Assembly: GCA_040285825.1 (NCBI GenBank)
Contig: JAUPSS010000002.1
Location: forward strand, 3,658,001 to 3,722,000
Direction of reading: 5' to 3'
Source: Eukaryota sp. TZLM1-RC
Taxonomy: Eukaryota > Metamonada: BaSk clade
DNA length: 64,000 nucleotides
Made by a program: the position numbers and the translations under genes. A model generated the notes under the pieces. The model was not told the origin of the DNA. It saw only the letters and a program-made list of their open reading frames with translations, and made no database searches. This document shows positions 1 to 10,425 of this stretch, piece by piece (position 1 is the stretch's first letter; each line of letters starts with the position of its first letter).

Positions 1-136
1 GGGGCTTCAGAGATAGCCCTGGGGATTTTATTAGGTGGACAGAGATATTTCCGCTGCAAAAAATATTCAAATTAAGAAGAAAGCGGAATTGTGGCCCGAA
101 AGATACATTTGCCCAGATGCTCTGTTGAGGAGATGA
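1..136 (+). pseudogene. Fanzor relic F1: C-terminal RuvC-III end
   Basis: From base 35 a short frame reads VDRDISAAKNIQI, followed by a basic tail that ends at the TGA at 134-136. The (W/N/V)-x-RD-[IV]-[SN]-A-A-[KR]-N-I pattern is the third RuvC motif of TnpB/Fanzor nucleases and supplies the last catalytic aspartate. The rest of the gene lies to the left of the window or is lost; an in-frame TAG sits just before the motif at 32-34. It differs from F2 (567-1003) in the tail, so it is not the same copy. Fanzors are RNA-guided DNA nucleases often carried by eukaryotic transposons. The assignment rests on one motif, so confidence is moderate. Confidence 0.5.
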
Positions 137-566
137 TTGAGGAACCTGAGCATACAGAAACTAAAACTTTTGAGACCGATCTACAGATATTTTAGTAGTA
201 TTTGGTAGATCCACTTAGATACACCAAGTCGCGAGGCTTTGTTCTGTGAAAGCAGTAGGTGTATTTAAGTGAGGTAGCCCAGTGATGAAGATCATGATTG
301 TCTTTGTCGAATGACGCTACATGTCTCTTACAGCCTGGGAGTAGACATTGAGAAAGTTGAAAACGGGAGTGAATTTCACAGGAATGCATGATAAGAGAAA
401 TTCACAGTAGTTTGAGAGAAAATCGTATACTAAAGGATATTCTATCAATTAACAATTTAATTAACAATTTATAGCAGAAACAGACACATTTTAAAACCCA
501 AGAACAAACCCTAAATAAATATAAATAGGTGAATCTAAACCGCTTTCCAAATGATGTTGTTGCTGA
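137..566. other. intergenic, no assignable gene
   Basis: This stretch lies between two Fanzor relics and has no convincing gene. A short minus-strand frame (192-389) contains CLLPGCKRHV followed by spaced histidines, faintly like a C2H2 finger from a transposon N-terminus, but it is too short to call. Confidence 0.4.
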
Positions 567-1003
567 CTATCAGTAGCAGCAGGAAATTTTTTGAAGTGTA
601 AAAGAATTTTGAAGAGATTCAGCCATTTTGTCCAGAAAATCAAAAATATGGCTGAAATTCGTGAAGTGATTATTTGGTTTGGGAAAAGAGGTGAAGGGCC
701 ATCCCGTCGAAGAGTGAAACACCAAGAAAGCGTTTTCTGAAGTATTTAAAGGCTGGATTTCCAACCGTGAAGGAAGGCGACGAATACTATACAACAACCA
801 AAGTGAACTGTTGCAAAGTTTTCCATGAAGACCTTTAGTTAATACAGAATGGAGAAAGGGAAAAGTCTAAAGCCTATTTTGCATGTCCAGAATGTGGGAT
901 GGTTTGGTCAAGAGATATCTCTGCATCGAGAAACCAGTGGGAGATTGCAGTAAGCGAGTACTTTTTGAACACAAGACCCCCAGCTTTTAGAAGGCCTCAA
1001 TAA
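567..1003 (+). pseudogene. Fanzor relic F2: C-terminal RuvC/zinc region
   Basis: The frame from about 567 to 738 ends in a stop. A shift of one frame near 725-735 then stays aligned to the TAA at 1001-1003, broken only by a TAG at 836-838. In order it shows a GKRG-containing stretch, the motif EGDEYYTTTK, a cysteine pair, then ACPECGMVWSRDISASRN and a tail with RPPAFRR. This is the Fanzor C-terminus: the glutamate-containing [DN]E[FY]xT[ST] block, a C4-type zinc ribbon and RuvC-III with its RD. Unlike the copies at 37 and 53 kb, both acidic residues (Glu in DEY, Asp in SRD) are kept. The N-terminal half is missing. It points towards IFT88; before the LINE at 1128 arrived, its stop codon would have been about 140 bp from that start codon. 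Confidence 0.72.
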
Positions 1004-1127
1004 GAGTCTTCAAATCCAACGTATTTTGATCTAAGCCAAGTTTAGACATGTGGATGTGGTTGAATTGGAAATTGAAATTTGAGATAAAGTATTTCCAGTG
1101 AAAACCACAGATATTATTAAAGGAATC

Positions 1128-3493
1128 AATTCTATCAATTATATATAATATTGCCAAAGGGGAAAGAAGCAGGCCCATCTGGAATTTCTTTTGATCTCTT
1201 AAAAATAGCATGTTCCAGTGCTCCCGAAATTTCTGATGATCTAGCCCACTATTTTCAACAATTGATTGTTTTGAAAATTAATCCTCCATTTGAATTACTC
1301 GCAACACGTCTGATTGCTTTAGTAAAGCCTGGAAACGGAATCAAACCTGATGGAATACGCCCAATTGCTGTTGGTGAATCTCTTTCTCGTTTGCCAGCAT
1401 CAATTGTCTTCGATCGTGTCAAAGACAAAGCTTATACATTTTTGAATCCTCATCAATTTGGAATCAAAACAATTGATGGTGCTTCTGTTGCTGCTATTGC
1501 CTCTGATATCTTTTTTAATGCAGAGGAAAATAATTTTATTTTTAATCTCGACTTTAAAAATGCTTTTAATTCTGTAAAGCGAGAAGCAATTTTTTGAAGT
1601 TATTAAATCTGATTTTCCTGAGCTATCGAGTTTTTTCTACCATTTTTCTGGGAAAGAATCAGATTTAATTTTTAATTCATTTGGTCTTAAATCATCTTCT
1701 GGAGTGAAGCAGGGAGATCCTTTAGGCCCATTATTGTTTTGTTTAGCTATTCACAAAACTTTAAATATCATTAAGCAAAAATACCCTTCTATAAAAATAG
1801 TTGCTTATATGGATGATATATCCTTGATTGGTTCATTTGATTTACTAGAATTGGTTGCTCAAGAAATTGCCGATTCATATGAAAATATTGGGCTTCATCT
1901 TAATGCCAGCAAATGCCTTCTGATTGGCTCTTCTGCTCAAGATCTTGTGAAAAACGATTCTATTGTCCCTTTTACTAATTATAGTAGTGATGCTTTTAAG
2001 TTCCTTGGTTGTTGGTTAGAAAACGTGCCTCAAATTCAGAAGGAATTACAAGTTATTTTGGAGAAAATGAAAATTGAACTTGATTCAATTTCTTCTTCTG
2101 ATCTAGAAAAACATATTAAATTTTTCATGCTTAAAATTTGCTACACTGTGAGAATAACCCACATTTTGATACCTTGTGCTCCTTCCATAGCATTAGATTT
2201 TTGTCGTTCCTTTAATTCATTGAGAACAGAATTTTTTGCTGATTTATTGGATGTGGAACCAGGAATGTTGAAAAGTCACTTATTTTTTTACCAAATTTGG
2301 GTGGTATTGGATTTACTAAATCTTCAATTTTGTGTCAAACAGCATTTTTGGGTGGAGAAAAGAATTTTATTTATGAATTTTCTCGTAGATTTCCTGATGA
2401 TTCTCATCTGTTAGTTCCCGTTTGCAGTCCATATTTGTATGAGTTATCTTGTGAACTTGAAAAATTGCCACCACAAATTTGGACCAAATGTTTTCCTCAA
2501 TCAATTCAAGAAATTCCAAACCGATCTCTTTTTAATTTACAGTTTTGCTGTAAAAAGCTTCAACAAAAATTGTCAAAGATTTTTGAAAGCTTGGATTTTG
2601 ATGTTAGTTTTGGCTTGGCCAAGAAACAGAATTTCGCTTCTACAAATCTTTTACAAGATATGTGTGATAGTACTTCTTCTGCCTTAGTAACAACAATTCC
2701 ACAAGTTTATGGTACTCTCTTAACCGATTCTGCTTGGACTTTGAATATGAGAATTCGTTCCTTTATCTGGCCTGATAATTTACCTCATAATTTAATTTAT
2801 AAATGTTCTCGAGAAATTACAATTACTCATTTGTGCAATTTTTAACATTTTATTACTTTCAGAAGCAAGGTTCATGATGCTGTAAGAGACCAGTTATATT
2901 GTATGTGTAAGTCTCATAGAATTTAATCCTTTTGGAACCTCTGTTGTCAAATCTGTTTGATGCTGAAGATGATTTTCATAAGAATGATAGAGGTGATGTT
3001 ATATTACCTGGATGAGATGGAAGTTTCATTTTATTGAATGTAATGTCTGTTGATCCTTGTAATGCCTCAAATGAAAGGCTAGATAATTCTGAAATTCATA
3101 ATCCCCTTTCAAATGCTGAAAATTTTAAATTCAAAAAATACAATGAACCTTTGTCCAAATTGACCAGTCTACAGCATGCAAAATACAATTTGTATCCATT
3201 TGTATTTTCCCTTTTTGGTTCACTTGCACCAACTGCTTTACGTTTTTTGGATGATTTTGAAATGATTGTAAAGAGAAGAACTGGCAGAAATTTCAACACA
3301 TTGTTTTGGCAAAATAGAATTGTGTTTTCTATTTTTAAGGGAATGTTGAAGATGGTTTCTGATGCTTTTCTTTCTCTTGGATCTCACTATGAGAGAGTTG
3401 CATCTAGTGTTTTTGTTTTGGGAGAGATGGATTTTTTAGATGTTGATTTATAGGTTTAGAATAAAATTAAATTTTAAAAAAAAATTCTATCAA
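1128..3493 (+). mobile_element. LINE family A, 5'-truncated copy with restriction-like endonuclease
   Basis: A non-LTR retrotransposon copy that begins inside the reverse transcriptase (GKEAGPSGISFDLLK) and runs to its own stop at 3453. Visible blocks are RT (PIAVGESLSRL, LDFKNAFNSV, GVKQGDPLGPLLFC, AYMDDIS), thumb, and a C-terminal domain ending FWQNRIVFSIFK and DFLDVDL. At least three frameshifts or stops (near 1597, 2330 and 2845) make it dead. The 11-bp sequence AATTCTATCAA flanks it at 1128-1138 and 3483-3493, a good target-site duplication. An A-rich 3' tail ends at 3482. It is homologous along its length to the longer copy at 11187-14510. It inserted in sense orientation directly in front of IFT88, whose ATG lies 7 bp past the second duplication. 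Confidence 0.85.
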
Positions 3494-3500
3494 AAATACA

Positions 3501-5618
3501 ATGCGTACAGCTATTGCCTCAAGACAATCTACTACAGCAAATGGAGTAGCTAGGCCCATGACAGCTGTCCGTGGGGCTGGATACTCTTCTGTTCCTAAAT
3601 CCCGAGCAGGTCTTTCCTCTGCTATGGGTAGCGGCTTCAAATCCTCCGTAGGCGTTGGAGGTACTTCTTTCAATCCCTTCAATATGGAACCCCAATCTGA
3701 AGAATCTTCCACTACCAAACAGGAACGTGACATTGATGCTTTGATCTATGAGAGTGCCAAACTTACCGAATCTTCTGATCACCTAAAAGCCCTAGAAAAA
3801 GCTAAGGAAGCAGCCAAACTAGAACGCTCCCTCTCTCAATCAAAAGAACGTGTAGGTCAAGGAGATTCCGTCAATATTGACCTCACCTACACTGTCCTCT
3901 TCAACCTGGCCAACTGCTATGAGAAAGCTGAATTGTACCACGAAGCTTTACAAACGTACAACCAAATCATTGATAACAAAAGATATGCACATGCCACCAG
4001 ACTTAAAGTCAATATTGGTAACATTTACTACAAACAAGAAGATTTTGAAATGGCTGTGCGGTGTTATAGAATGGCTCTTGACCAAGTTTCGAGTTTGTGT
4101 AAGTCAGTGAGACTACACATCATGCGGACTATTGGAATAACTTTTATTAAAATGAATCGTTGGAGTGACGCAGTAGAAGCTTTCGACAGTGTTTTGGACG
4201 AGGGAATTGACGTATCTGCTTGTTATAATCTTTGTGTCTGTCATTATGCTCTAGGTAATTTTGATCTTTTAAAGGAAAGTTTTATTAAACTAATAACAAT
4301 TCCGGAGAGTTACAGTCCGGAGAAGCAGATATTAGAAGCAGCGAGGTTGGTGGTTACGATTGAGCTGCAGGATTATTACCAGACAGATGTATTTATAGAG
4401 GGTTTGGATTTTGTTATTTCAGAATTGGAAAAAGGAAACTGGAAAGAATTATCAGGGTTATTAACTCTTGAAAAGGCAACTGAGTTGATGAAAGCCGGTC
4501 GAATTGATGATGCTGTCGATATTCTCAAAAAGTTTGAAAAATTAGATGACTCTGTTCGAATATTGGCATACACAAATCTTTCTTTCGTACAATACTACCT
4601 TGGCGACACTGAATCTGCTTTATCATACGCTCAGCAAGCCGTTGATGTTGACCCTTACAACATTGGATCCCTCGTCAACCTCTCTGCTGTCTATCTCAGT
4701 AAGGGAGAGTATGAGCTGGCCCGGGACGCAGCAGTCAGAGGCTTGAGAGTTGATGTTCGCTGTTTTGAAGCCATGTATAACCTTGCGTTATCATTATATG
4801 GGTTAGGGCACACTGAGGACGCTCTTCGTGCCTTTAAAAAGCTTCACTCAACCCACCCAGACAGCGCTGACGTTATATGGATGGTATCTGTCCTGAACGA
4901 GAGATCTGGTGAGATTGATGATTGCATCAAGTGGTTCAACTTCCTTCTTGCAAGGAGCCCGACTGACATAGGAGCTTTGAGAAGAGTAGCTGAGATACTG
5001 GAGGACGAAGGAGATGAAACAACAAGTTTGCATTTGTATCAAGAAGCCTTTAGGTATTTCCCGGTTGATATTGATATTGTTTCAAAGCTGGCTGCGTACT
5101 GCGTGCAGCATGAGCTTTACGAAAAAGCTCTTGAACTATTCCATCGAGCTTCAGAGGTACAACCTCAGAAAACTGATTGGAAATTAATGATTGGAATGTG
5201 TAGGCGTAGGATGGGGGAGTACCAGAAGGCATTAAAGGTTTATTTGGAAGTTATCGAAGTGGAGCCTGAGAACAAGAAGTGTTTGAAATATTTAATTCAG
5301 TTGTACTCTGATTTGGAAATGAATGATGAATATGAGGAGTATTCAGCAAAATTGCAAGCTTTGTCCAATGCAGAGGGAAGAAGAAGTGCTAGGACTGCAC
5401 GTTCTGCCAGATCATCACGGTCGCAAATCACGTCAGCAATCACGTCATCGCGGCAGAATGACTCGTCATCAAGAAGTTCAAAAGTACCACAGTCGGCACA
5501 GAGCGTGACGTTGCCAACAGTGGAGATGGAAGAAGTCAAAGAAAGAAGAGAAGAAAAGGAGGAAGAAGATGACGATTGGAATAACATTGAATTAACAGAT
5601 GACATGTTACCAATGTAG
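3501..5618 (+). CDS. IFT88: intraflagellar transport protein 88 (TPR protein)
   Basis: A 705-residue tetratricopeptide protein of the IFT-B complex, which moves cargo along flagella and cilia and is needed for their assembly. The N-terminal RPMTAVRGAGY, the block ALEKAKEAAKLERSL and the stretch NIDLTYTVLFNLANCYEK match the conserved N-terminus of IFT88. TPR units follow to about residue 620, then an acidic and Ser-rich tail. Animal and algal IFT88 are near 800 residues, so this one is slightly short but looks complete. The ATG at 3501 is the first in frame; upstream is the A-rich end of a LINE, which leaves about 18 bp between element and start codon. There are no introns. The gene implies a flagellated life stage. 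Confidence 0.93.
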   Translation: MRTAIASRQSTTANGVARPMTAVRGAGYSSVPKSRAGLSSAMGSGFKSSVGVGGTSFNPFNMEPQSEESSTTKQERDIDALIYESAKLTESSDHLKALEKAKEAAKLERSLSQSKERVGQGDSVNIDLTYTVLFNLANCYEKAELYHEALQTYNQIIDNKRYAHATRLKVNIGNIYYKQEDFEMAVRCYRMALDQVSSLCKSVRLHIMRTIGITFIKMNRWSDAVEAFDSVLDEGIDVSACYNLCVCHYALGNFDLLKESFIKLITIPESYSPEKQILEAARLVVTIELQDYYQTDVFIEGLDFVISELEKGNWKELSGLLTLEKATELMKAGRIDDAVDILKKFEKLDDSVRILAYTNLSFVQYYLGDTESALSYAQQAVDVDPYNIGSLVNLSAVYLSKGEYELARDAAVRGLRVDVRCFEAMYNLALSLYGLGHTEDALRAFKKLHSTHPDSADVIWMVSVLNERSGEIDDCIKWFNFLLARSPTDIGALRRVAEILEDEGDETTSLHLYQEAFRYFPVDIDIVSKLAAYCVQHELYEKALELFHRASEVQPQKTDWKLMIGMCRRRMGEYQKALKVYLEVIEVEPENKKCLKYLIQLYSDLEMNDEYEEYSAKLQALSNAEGRRSARTARSARSSRSQITSAITSSRQNDSSSRSSKVPQSAQSVTLPTVEMEEVKERREEKEEEDDDWNNIELTDDMLPM

Positions 5619-5808
5619 ATTATATTTTCATTTTTATTGTATTATATTCTTTTTTTTTCATTTTTGACTTTAATACGTTATAAATGTGAACTAATTATGT
5701 GAGTTTATTATAAATTTTTAAATTTTTTCTAAATAAACATCCTCTTTACAGCAACGTTTGTCAATAAATGTCATTCTTGCAAATTTTTTTATACCATGCG
5801 GGCATCAG

Positions 5809-5920
5809 GCTAAAAAAATTAAAAAGCTAAAAAATTAAAAAGCTAAAAAAAATTAAAAAGCTAAAAAATTAAAAAGCTAAAAAATTAAAAAGCTAAAAAA
5901 TTAAAAAGCTAAAAAATTAA
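5809..5920. repeat. tandem repeat, 16-18 bp unit, about 7 copies
   Basis: Seven near-identical units GCTAAAAAATTAAAAA follow one another; they vary only in the length of the A run (6-8). The repeat lies 190 bp downstream of IFT88. Confidence 0.9.
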
Positions 5921-6639
5921 GAAATTAGTCTTGGGATACAAAAGGTGCATTTAACGATTTTAGTTTACCAAAATCAAACGGTATCATTGTAATTATTCCA
6001 AAGTAAAACTGAGTCCATTGCGATTCAAAAGACGCTTGCTGGGCGGCGTATTTGAAACGTTTGATTTTGAAATGCAAACTATATATTATTTTGTCCTTAG
6101 AATATTCACTGGTGGTGCTGGCAAATTGTACACATCACAGTTGGGGTATTGTTGGGACACTAGAAGTTAGTTCAAAAAGGATTAAGAAATTGATTCGACG
6201 ATAAAAGTCACTATACCAACTTGGAATTTGGGTTGCAAATGTGAATTTTCTGGCTTAAATCAATTAGCAGGGAAAATAAGTCTGCAACGACAGAAATATT
6301 CTTGGCAAAACTTCTTGTTCTCTTTCAATCGTATTGACTCTGTTAAATTTCATTGCATCATGCGCATTGACCATCAGCACGAAGCACAGAGCCTGTCACA
6401 CTTACCTTTCTTGGTGCATACTAATCCAATACATTCAACACTTAAACAAAAATAATATGGGTGCATGATTGAACAGTCGTTGCTCAAATCTGTTTTTATT
6501 TCTGTTTTTGGCAATCTTGGTCCCTCGGGAATGCACTTCTTGGAAAAGTTCAAGACCGTGAAAACTAAAATTGCGTAGCAAATTGTATACCTCTTTCTGG
6601 TTGAATAGAATTGTTGAGAACACCATCGAGCCCTGGAGC
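5921..6639. other. intergenic, no assignable gene
   Basis: I find no coherent gene here. Short frames on both strands have no recognisable domains. It precedes a minus-strand LINE fragment and may contain decayed element sequence. Confidence 0.5.
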
Positions 6640-7370
6640 TACTAAATCTATCCTTCTTTACCAATAGAATCGTCAGTTTGATCTGGAGATAGCTCACGTA
6701 CTAACGGTTCAATTAATGTTTCAATATTGAAACTTTTACACATAAGATATTGTTGTTCACGTATCGAATGATGAAGAATTGTGCGATAGGTAATAAAATA
6801 TTTGCAGTTTAAAATATGGGAAATCGTAACCACAGACTTACAGTGACAAATTGAATCATTTAGCAACGAACAAGGCCACAAAAACATCTCATTCCCACAG
6901 GAGTAATCCATTTATGATCATTGAATAGAAGTCCATAAATGTTGGGAACTTGGGAGTTGAGGCAACTTGAGCTACTGTCTTTAAGATCAATCAAAAAGTT
7001 AGCAAAAACGTTGTTTTTTCATTAGCCAAGCTAAGACGTACAAAATAATCCAAGTTTTTTAAAACTTTTGATGATTTTTTTCTGCAATTTTTCAAAAGTC
7101 AGTGGTAAGGAGAGCAAGCTCTTGAACAAAGTTCTACAATATCAGAAGGAAAAGATTCAGACCAGATATTTGGTGAGAGAGAATCAATTTTTTGTGGTAA
7201 AGGAATAAGATAAGAGCTGCCACAATTTTCAATAAGATCAATTTTGTTTGGAAAGCGATTTACAAATGCAAAGATAACAATTTTTACCACCTTCAATAAA
7301 TACAGCTTTACAAAGATAGCTTGATTTATGAAAATCAACACCACCAAAATTTGTACCACAAACAATGTGG
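6640..7370 (-). pseudogene. LINE family A fragment (thumb to zinc region)
   Basis: Two broken minus-strand frames match the middle and C-terminal part of the family A protein. One (7365-7099) includes SLSPNIWSESFPSDI, like the region before the zinc motif of the 11.3-kb copy. The other (6911-6648) includes CKSVVTISHILNCKYFITYR and MCKSFNIETLIEPL, the conserved C..H..C block and what follows. The frame is interrupted between them. It is an old relic. Confidence 0.7.
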
Positions 7371-7629
7371 TTATTGAGATGCAACAATTTCTATTAGTTT
7401 AGCTAAAAAATTGGGCCTTTGTTCATTGAAAATGCGTCAAAACTCCAAAAAATAAATTGAAGGTGATGTTGATCTCAAAATAAGAGTAAACTTTTCAGAA
7501 TAACAAACCCTAAGGAAAAAGTTTAAAATGTATTTCAATATTGAGTTTCTCAATTGATTCTAATTCATTTCCAAATTGAGTCAACATATTCGAAAGTTGG
7601 CTTTTGAAGTGATTTTATTGCCATCGGCT

Positions 7630-8144
7630 CAAATGGAGGCTTCACCATATCAGATACATGTATGTCCCTTGTAATTTTTTCTGATGAACATTTCATTAAC
7701 TCTGATGTCAAAAGCCCTCTTCTTGCTGGGGAAAAATACAAAATTGCAAAATACGCGAAACCTATTTCCTCGATTAATGAAAATTCTCATGTCCAATATA
7801 ATTTATGTCCCTTAGTCTTTTCCATGCTCGGATCTTTGGGCAAGGCTGCTTTGGCTTTCCTTAAGGATTTCAAGGTAGTTGTAAAGGAAAGAACTGGAAG
7901 AATTTTCAATCGTGTTTACTGGCAAAACAGGATTGTATTTTCTATTTATAAGAGAATAGTTCTTTGGACTATTAATTGAATTTGCACATTTGATTAAATT
8001 AACTCAATACTAATGGGACGACTATCAAAAGGAATAGTGAAATTAATTTCTGATTCACTTTCTTCTTTTGGTAAATTTTCTATATCTCTGGTGATTAGCT
8101 ATTTCGATGTAGGGGAGGCAGGTTTTGAGGATGTGGAGCTTTAG
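7630..8144 (+). pseudogene. LINE family A fragment (endonuclease end), with nested insertion
   Basis: A frame from about 7662 to 7959 reads KYKIAKYAKPIS, then CPLVFSMLGSLGKAAL and YWQNRIVFSIYK, which is the C-terminal endonuclease region of family A. It is interrupted at 7960-8027 by a 68-bp foreign piece, then resumes (KGIVKLISDS) and ends FEDVEL with a TAG at 8142-8144, as expected for the family. It lies upstream of and in sense with the zinc-knuckle gene at 8302. Confidence 0.75.
7960..8027 (-). mobile_element. 68-bp 3'-end fragment of LINE family B nested in family A
   Basis: The sequence AATACTAATGGGACGACTAT recurs at the 3' end of family B copies (about 18519-18545; 55104-55126 in opposite orientation). 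Here it splits a family A reading frame. Related 10-bp sequences border it (AAGAGAATAG at 7950-7959 and AAAGGAATAG at 8028-8037), consistent with a degraded target-site duplication. Confidence 0.6.
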
Positions 8145-8301
8145 TTGTGTTTTTCTTGTTTTTTATTCCTTTTCCGATAAATAAATAAGCAATGGAATTC
8201 AAAATGGAACTCAAAAGTGTTTGAACTCAACAGATCTCTTCCAAACCCTATACGGTATAGGCTATACCATATCTTTTTCACAGCTTTTGAGTTTCCAGAT
8301 C

Positions 8302-9165
8302 ATGTCGGACGAGGACTATAAACTTTATGAAGCGCAGTTACATGATGGGTCAAACTCTGATTCAGACGACATTGTTGTACATCATCTTTCTGCAGCTGAT
8401 GCTAAACTCAAAGCAATCACCCATGATTCTCACAACGACAGTAATAGTTATGACTCTGAAGATTGGGTTACTGACTCAGCAGAAGACTCTGAATTAGACG
8501 ACATATCTCCAGACACCCCCACCTTCCATTCCTCACGGCTACTTTCTAATCTCAACCGGTACTTCTCCACTGCCCACATGTCTACCAAATGTCACCGTTG
8601 TGGAGGCTTTGGTCATCTTATAGCTGAATGTCCATACACCCCAGCTTCAGGATGTTTCACATGTGGAAGGAGTGGTCACATGGCAAGGAATTGTCCATTT
8701 AAGCCAGAAACATCTACCCTCTTTAATAAACTCTTTTGCTACAAATGCGGTCAATCCCACCCCCCAAATCTATGTCACTTTGATTTGGATCCTTCTTGTG
8801 GGGTTTGCTATGGTAATCATAGATCATGGCATTGCTCGCAGGGAAAAGAGCTGGCACGCAAATTAGTCTGTATTTGCTGTGGAGGCAGGGGTCATGTATT
8901 AAGAGAATGTCAGTCTAATATAGGACAAACTACTAATTCTTTAGCTTGGAATATGAAAACTTTCAGAAAAAGGGCAGATGACCATTACAGTCAGAGGTCC
9001 CATCATCAATCAAATCATCGCCCAAATTATCAATCATTTGATAGGTCACGTGATCGGTCACGTGATAATGGGCGGTTTAGGCCCCGTGAATATTCAGATA
9101 AAAATTATAATACTCGTTTGAGAAGTAGAGGAGAAGGGCAAAGTAAAAGAATAAGATTTGGCTAA
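8302..9165 (+). CDS. CCHC zinc-knuckle protein, possibly Air1/2- or ZCCHC7-like
   Basis: A protein of about 287 residues starting at the ATG at 8302 (MSDEDYKLYEAQ). The frame is open upstream but has no earlier ATG. The N-terminal third is acidic and Ser-rich. A cluster of CCHC knuckles follows: CHRCGGFGHLIAEC, CFTCGRSGHMARNC, a CYKCG knuckle, CGVCYGNHRSWHC and CICCGGRGHVLREC. The C-terminus is rich in Arg, Ser and Tyr, including SRDRSRDNGRFRPRE. Such clusters bind single-stranded RNA. The arrangement of five knuckles resembles Air1/Air2 of the TRAMP nuclear RNA-surveillance complex, but a CNBP-like protein is also possible. A dead LINE fragment lies 158 bp upstream on the same strand. Confidence 0.8.
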   Translation: MSDEDYKLYEAQLHDGSNSDSDDIVVHHLSAADAKLKAITHDSHNDSNSYDSEDWVTDSAEDSELDDISPDTPTFHSSRLLSNLNRYFSTAHMSTKCHRCGGFGHLIAECPYTPASGCFTCGRSGHMARNCPFKPETSTLFNKLFCYKCGQSHPPNLCHFDLDPSCGVCYGNHRSWHCSQGKELARKLVCICCGGRGHVLRECQSNIGQTTNSLAWNMKTFRKRADDHYSQRSHHQSNHRPNYQSFDRSRDRSRDNGRFRPREYSDKNYNTRLRSRGEGQSKRIRFG

Positions 9166-9295
9166 TTTCTGTTTTCTTTTTTTATGAAGACGTTTTAATT
9201 TATTTTCTGTGTTTGAATTTTTTGTTCTAGTTTTTTTAGGTTTTTTAGTTTTTAAGCTTCAATACATTAAAACTTATTGGATGTTTGTAATGTCT

Positions 9296-9905
9296 TAGTA
9301 AATTACGAAGTTGATGCTGTTAAAGACACTGTTTTTAATATGGCAAGAAGTGCAAGAATCTCATGTATTGAAGAGCCTTTGCTGAGAGAAACATTGTCAT
9401 TAAGCAAACTTGGTTCCGATGACAGAGGAGGATATTTACTGTGATTGGATTGAGAACTCTGAAGTTGTTGTTGACTTTGTATCCTGCATTGTTGCAAATG
9501 ACGCTTTGGTTCATAGAAGGAAACTTAATGCTGTAAGTGCGCTTGAATTTTAAGCTAAAGAAAAACATAGAAAATATGACAAAGATATCGGAGAAGCTAA
9601 TGCTAATAGAAACAGACCATTTGTTCTTTATTGTTTTCCTATTTTCTATAAACGGAAGCAGAAACTTTTTTGAAATTCTGAATATTGGTTCGGAAAAAAT
9701 GAAGAGTTAATGATATCTTTTTGTGGTGGTTGCTAATATCATTTGCTATAATTAATAGATTACCTCGGTTCTATTATCGAAATAGGAAGCAATGGTGAGA
9801 AAACAAGCAGATCAAAATTTTGTAGAGGGAATCTTGGTTCAATGAATTTATTCCCATTAGTTATGAGTTTATTTTGTTAAGTGTAAAAGTTGAATAAAAC
9901 TTTTA
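9296..9905 (+). pseudogene. LINE family B fragment (endonuclease end and 3' UTR)
   Basis: Broken frames match the minus-strand copy at 18.6-19.1 kb: a piece encoding the equivalent of SCIEEPLLRETLSL, the aspartate-bearing DFVSC block and the KHRKYDKDI motif, then an end like DQNFVE before CCCATTAGTTATGAG. Several stops and shifts are present. It follows the zinc-knuckle gene on the same strand. Confidence 0.7.
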
Positions 9906-9954
9906 TTAATCAAAACTTATCGCATCTCTTGATACCTAACAGTTTATCTCATTC

Positions 9955-10215
9955 TGAAGTTCATAATTATTGTTTCAAGTGCTGAAACTTTCAAAATCAA
10001 AAAATATAATGGACCATTGTCCAAATTGTGCAGTCAACAGCATGCAAAATACAATTTGTATTCATTTGTATTTTCTCTATTTGGTTCCTCCCACGGCTTT
10101 ACATTTTTCAGCATATTCAGAAACAATTGTTGAGAAACAGACCAATAGAAATTTCAACACAGTTTTTATTTTACAAGAAAAACTATTTCACTGTTTAATG
10201 TTTTTAATTAATTGA
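9955..10215 (+). pseudogene. LINE family A fragment (endonuclease end)
   Basis: The nucleotide sequence closely follows bases 3093-3310 of the copy near IFT88, including AGCATGCAAAATACAATTTG, with several indels. It is dead and 5'-truncated. Confidence 0.7.
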
Positions 10216-10425
10216 ACAGTGGTTAATAATCCTTCCCAATCGACAGGTCCTTAAGAAAACACACAAATCACATCCACCAACCAATGCACAAGAAGAAGGC
10301 TGACAACATTAAAATTGATTGATTGATTGATTAGGAATCTGTGACACAACAAAAATCAATTGTTAAATAATTTTATTGTAATTTTTAATAACATATGTAC
10401 AAAACCAACTTGGTTGGGGTTGGGG

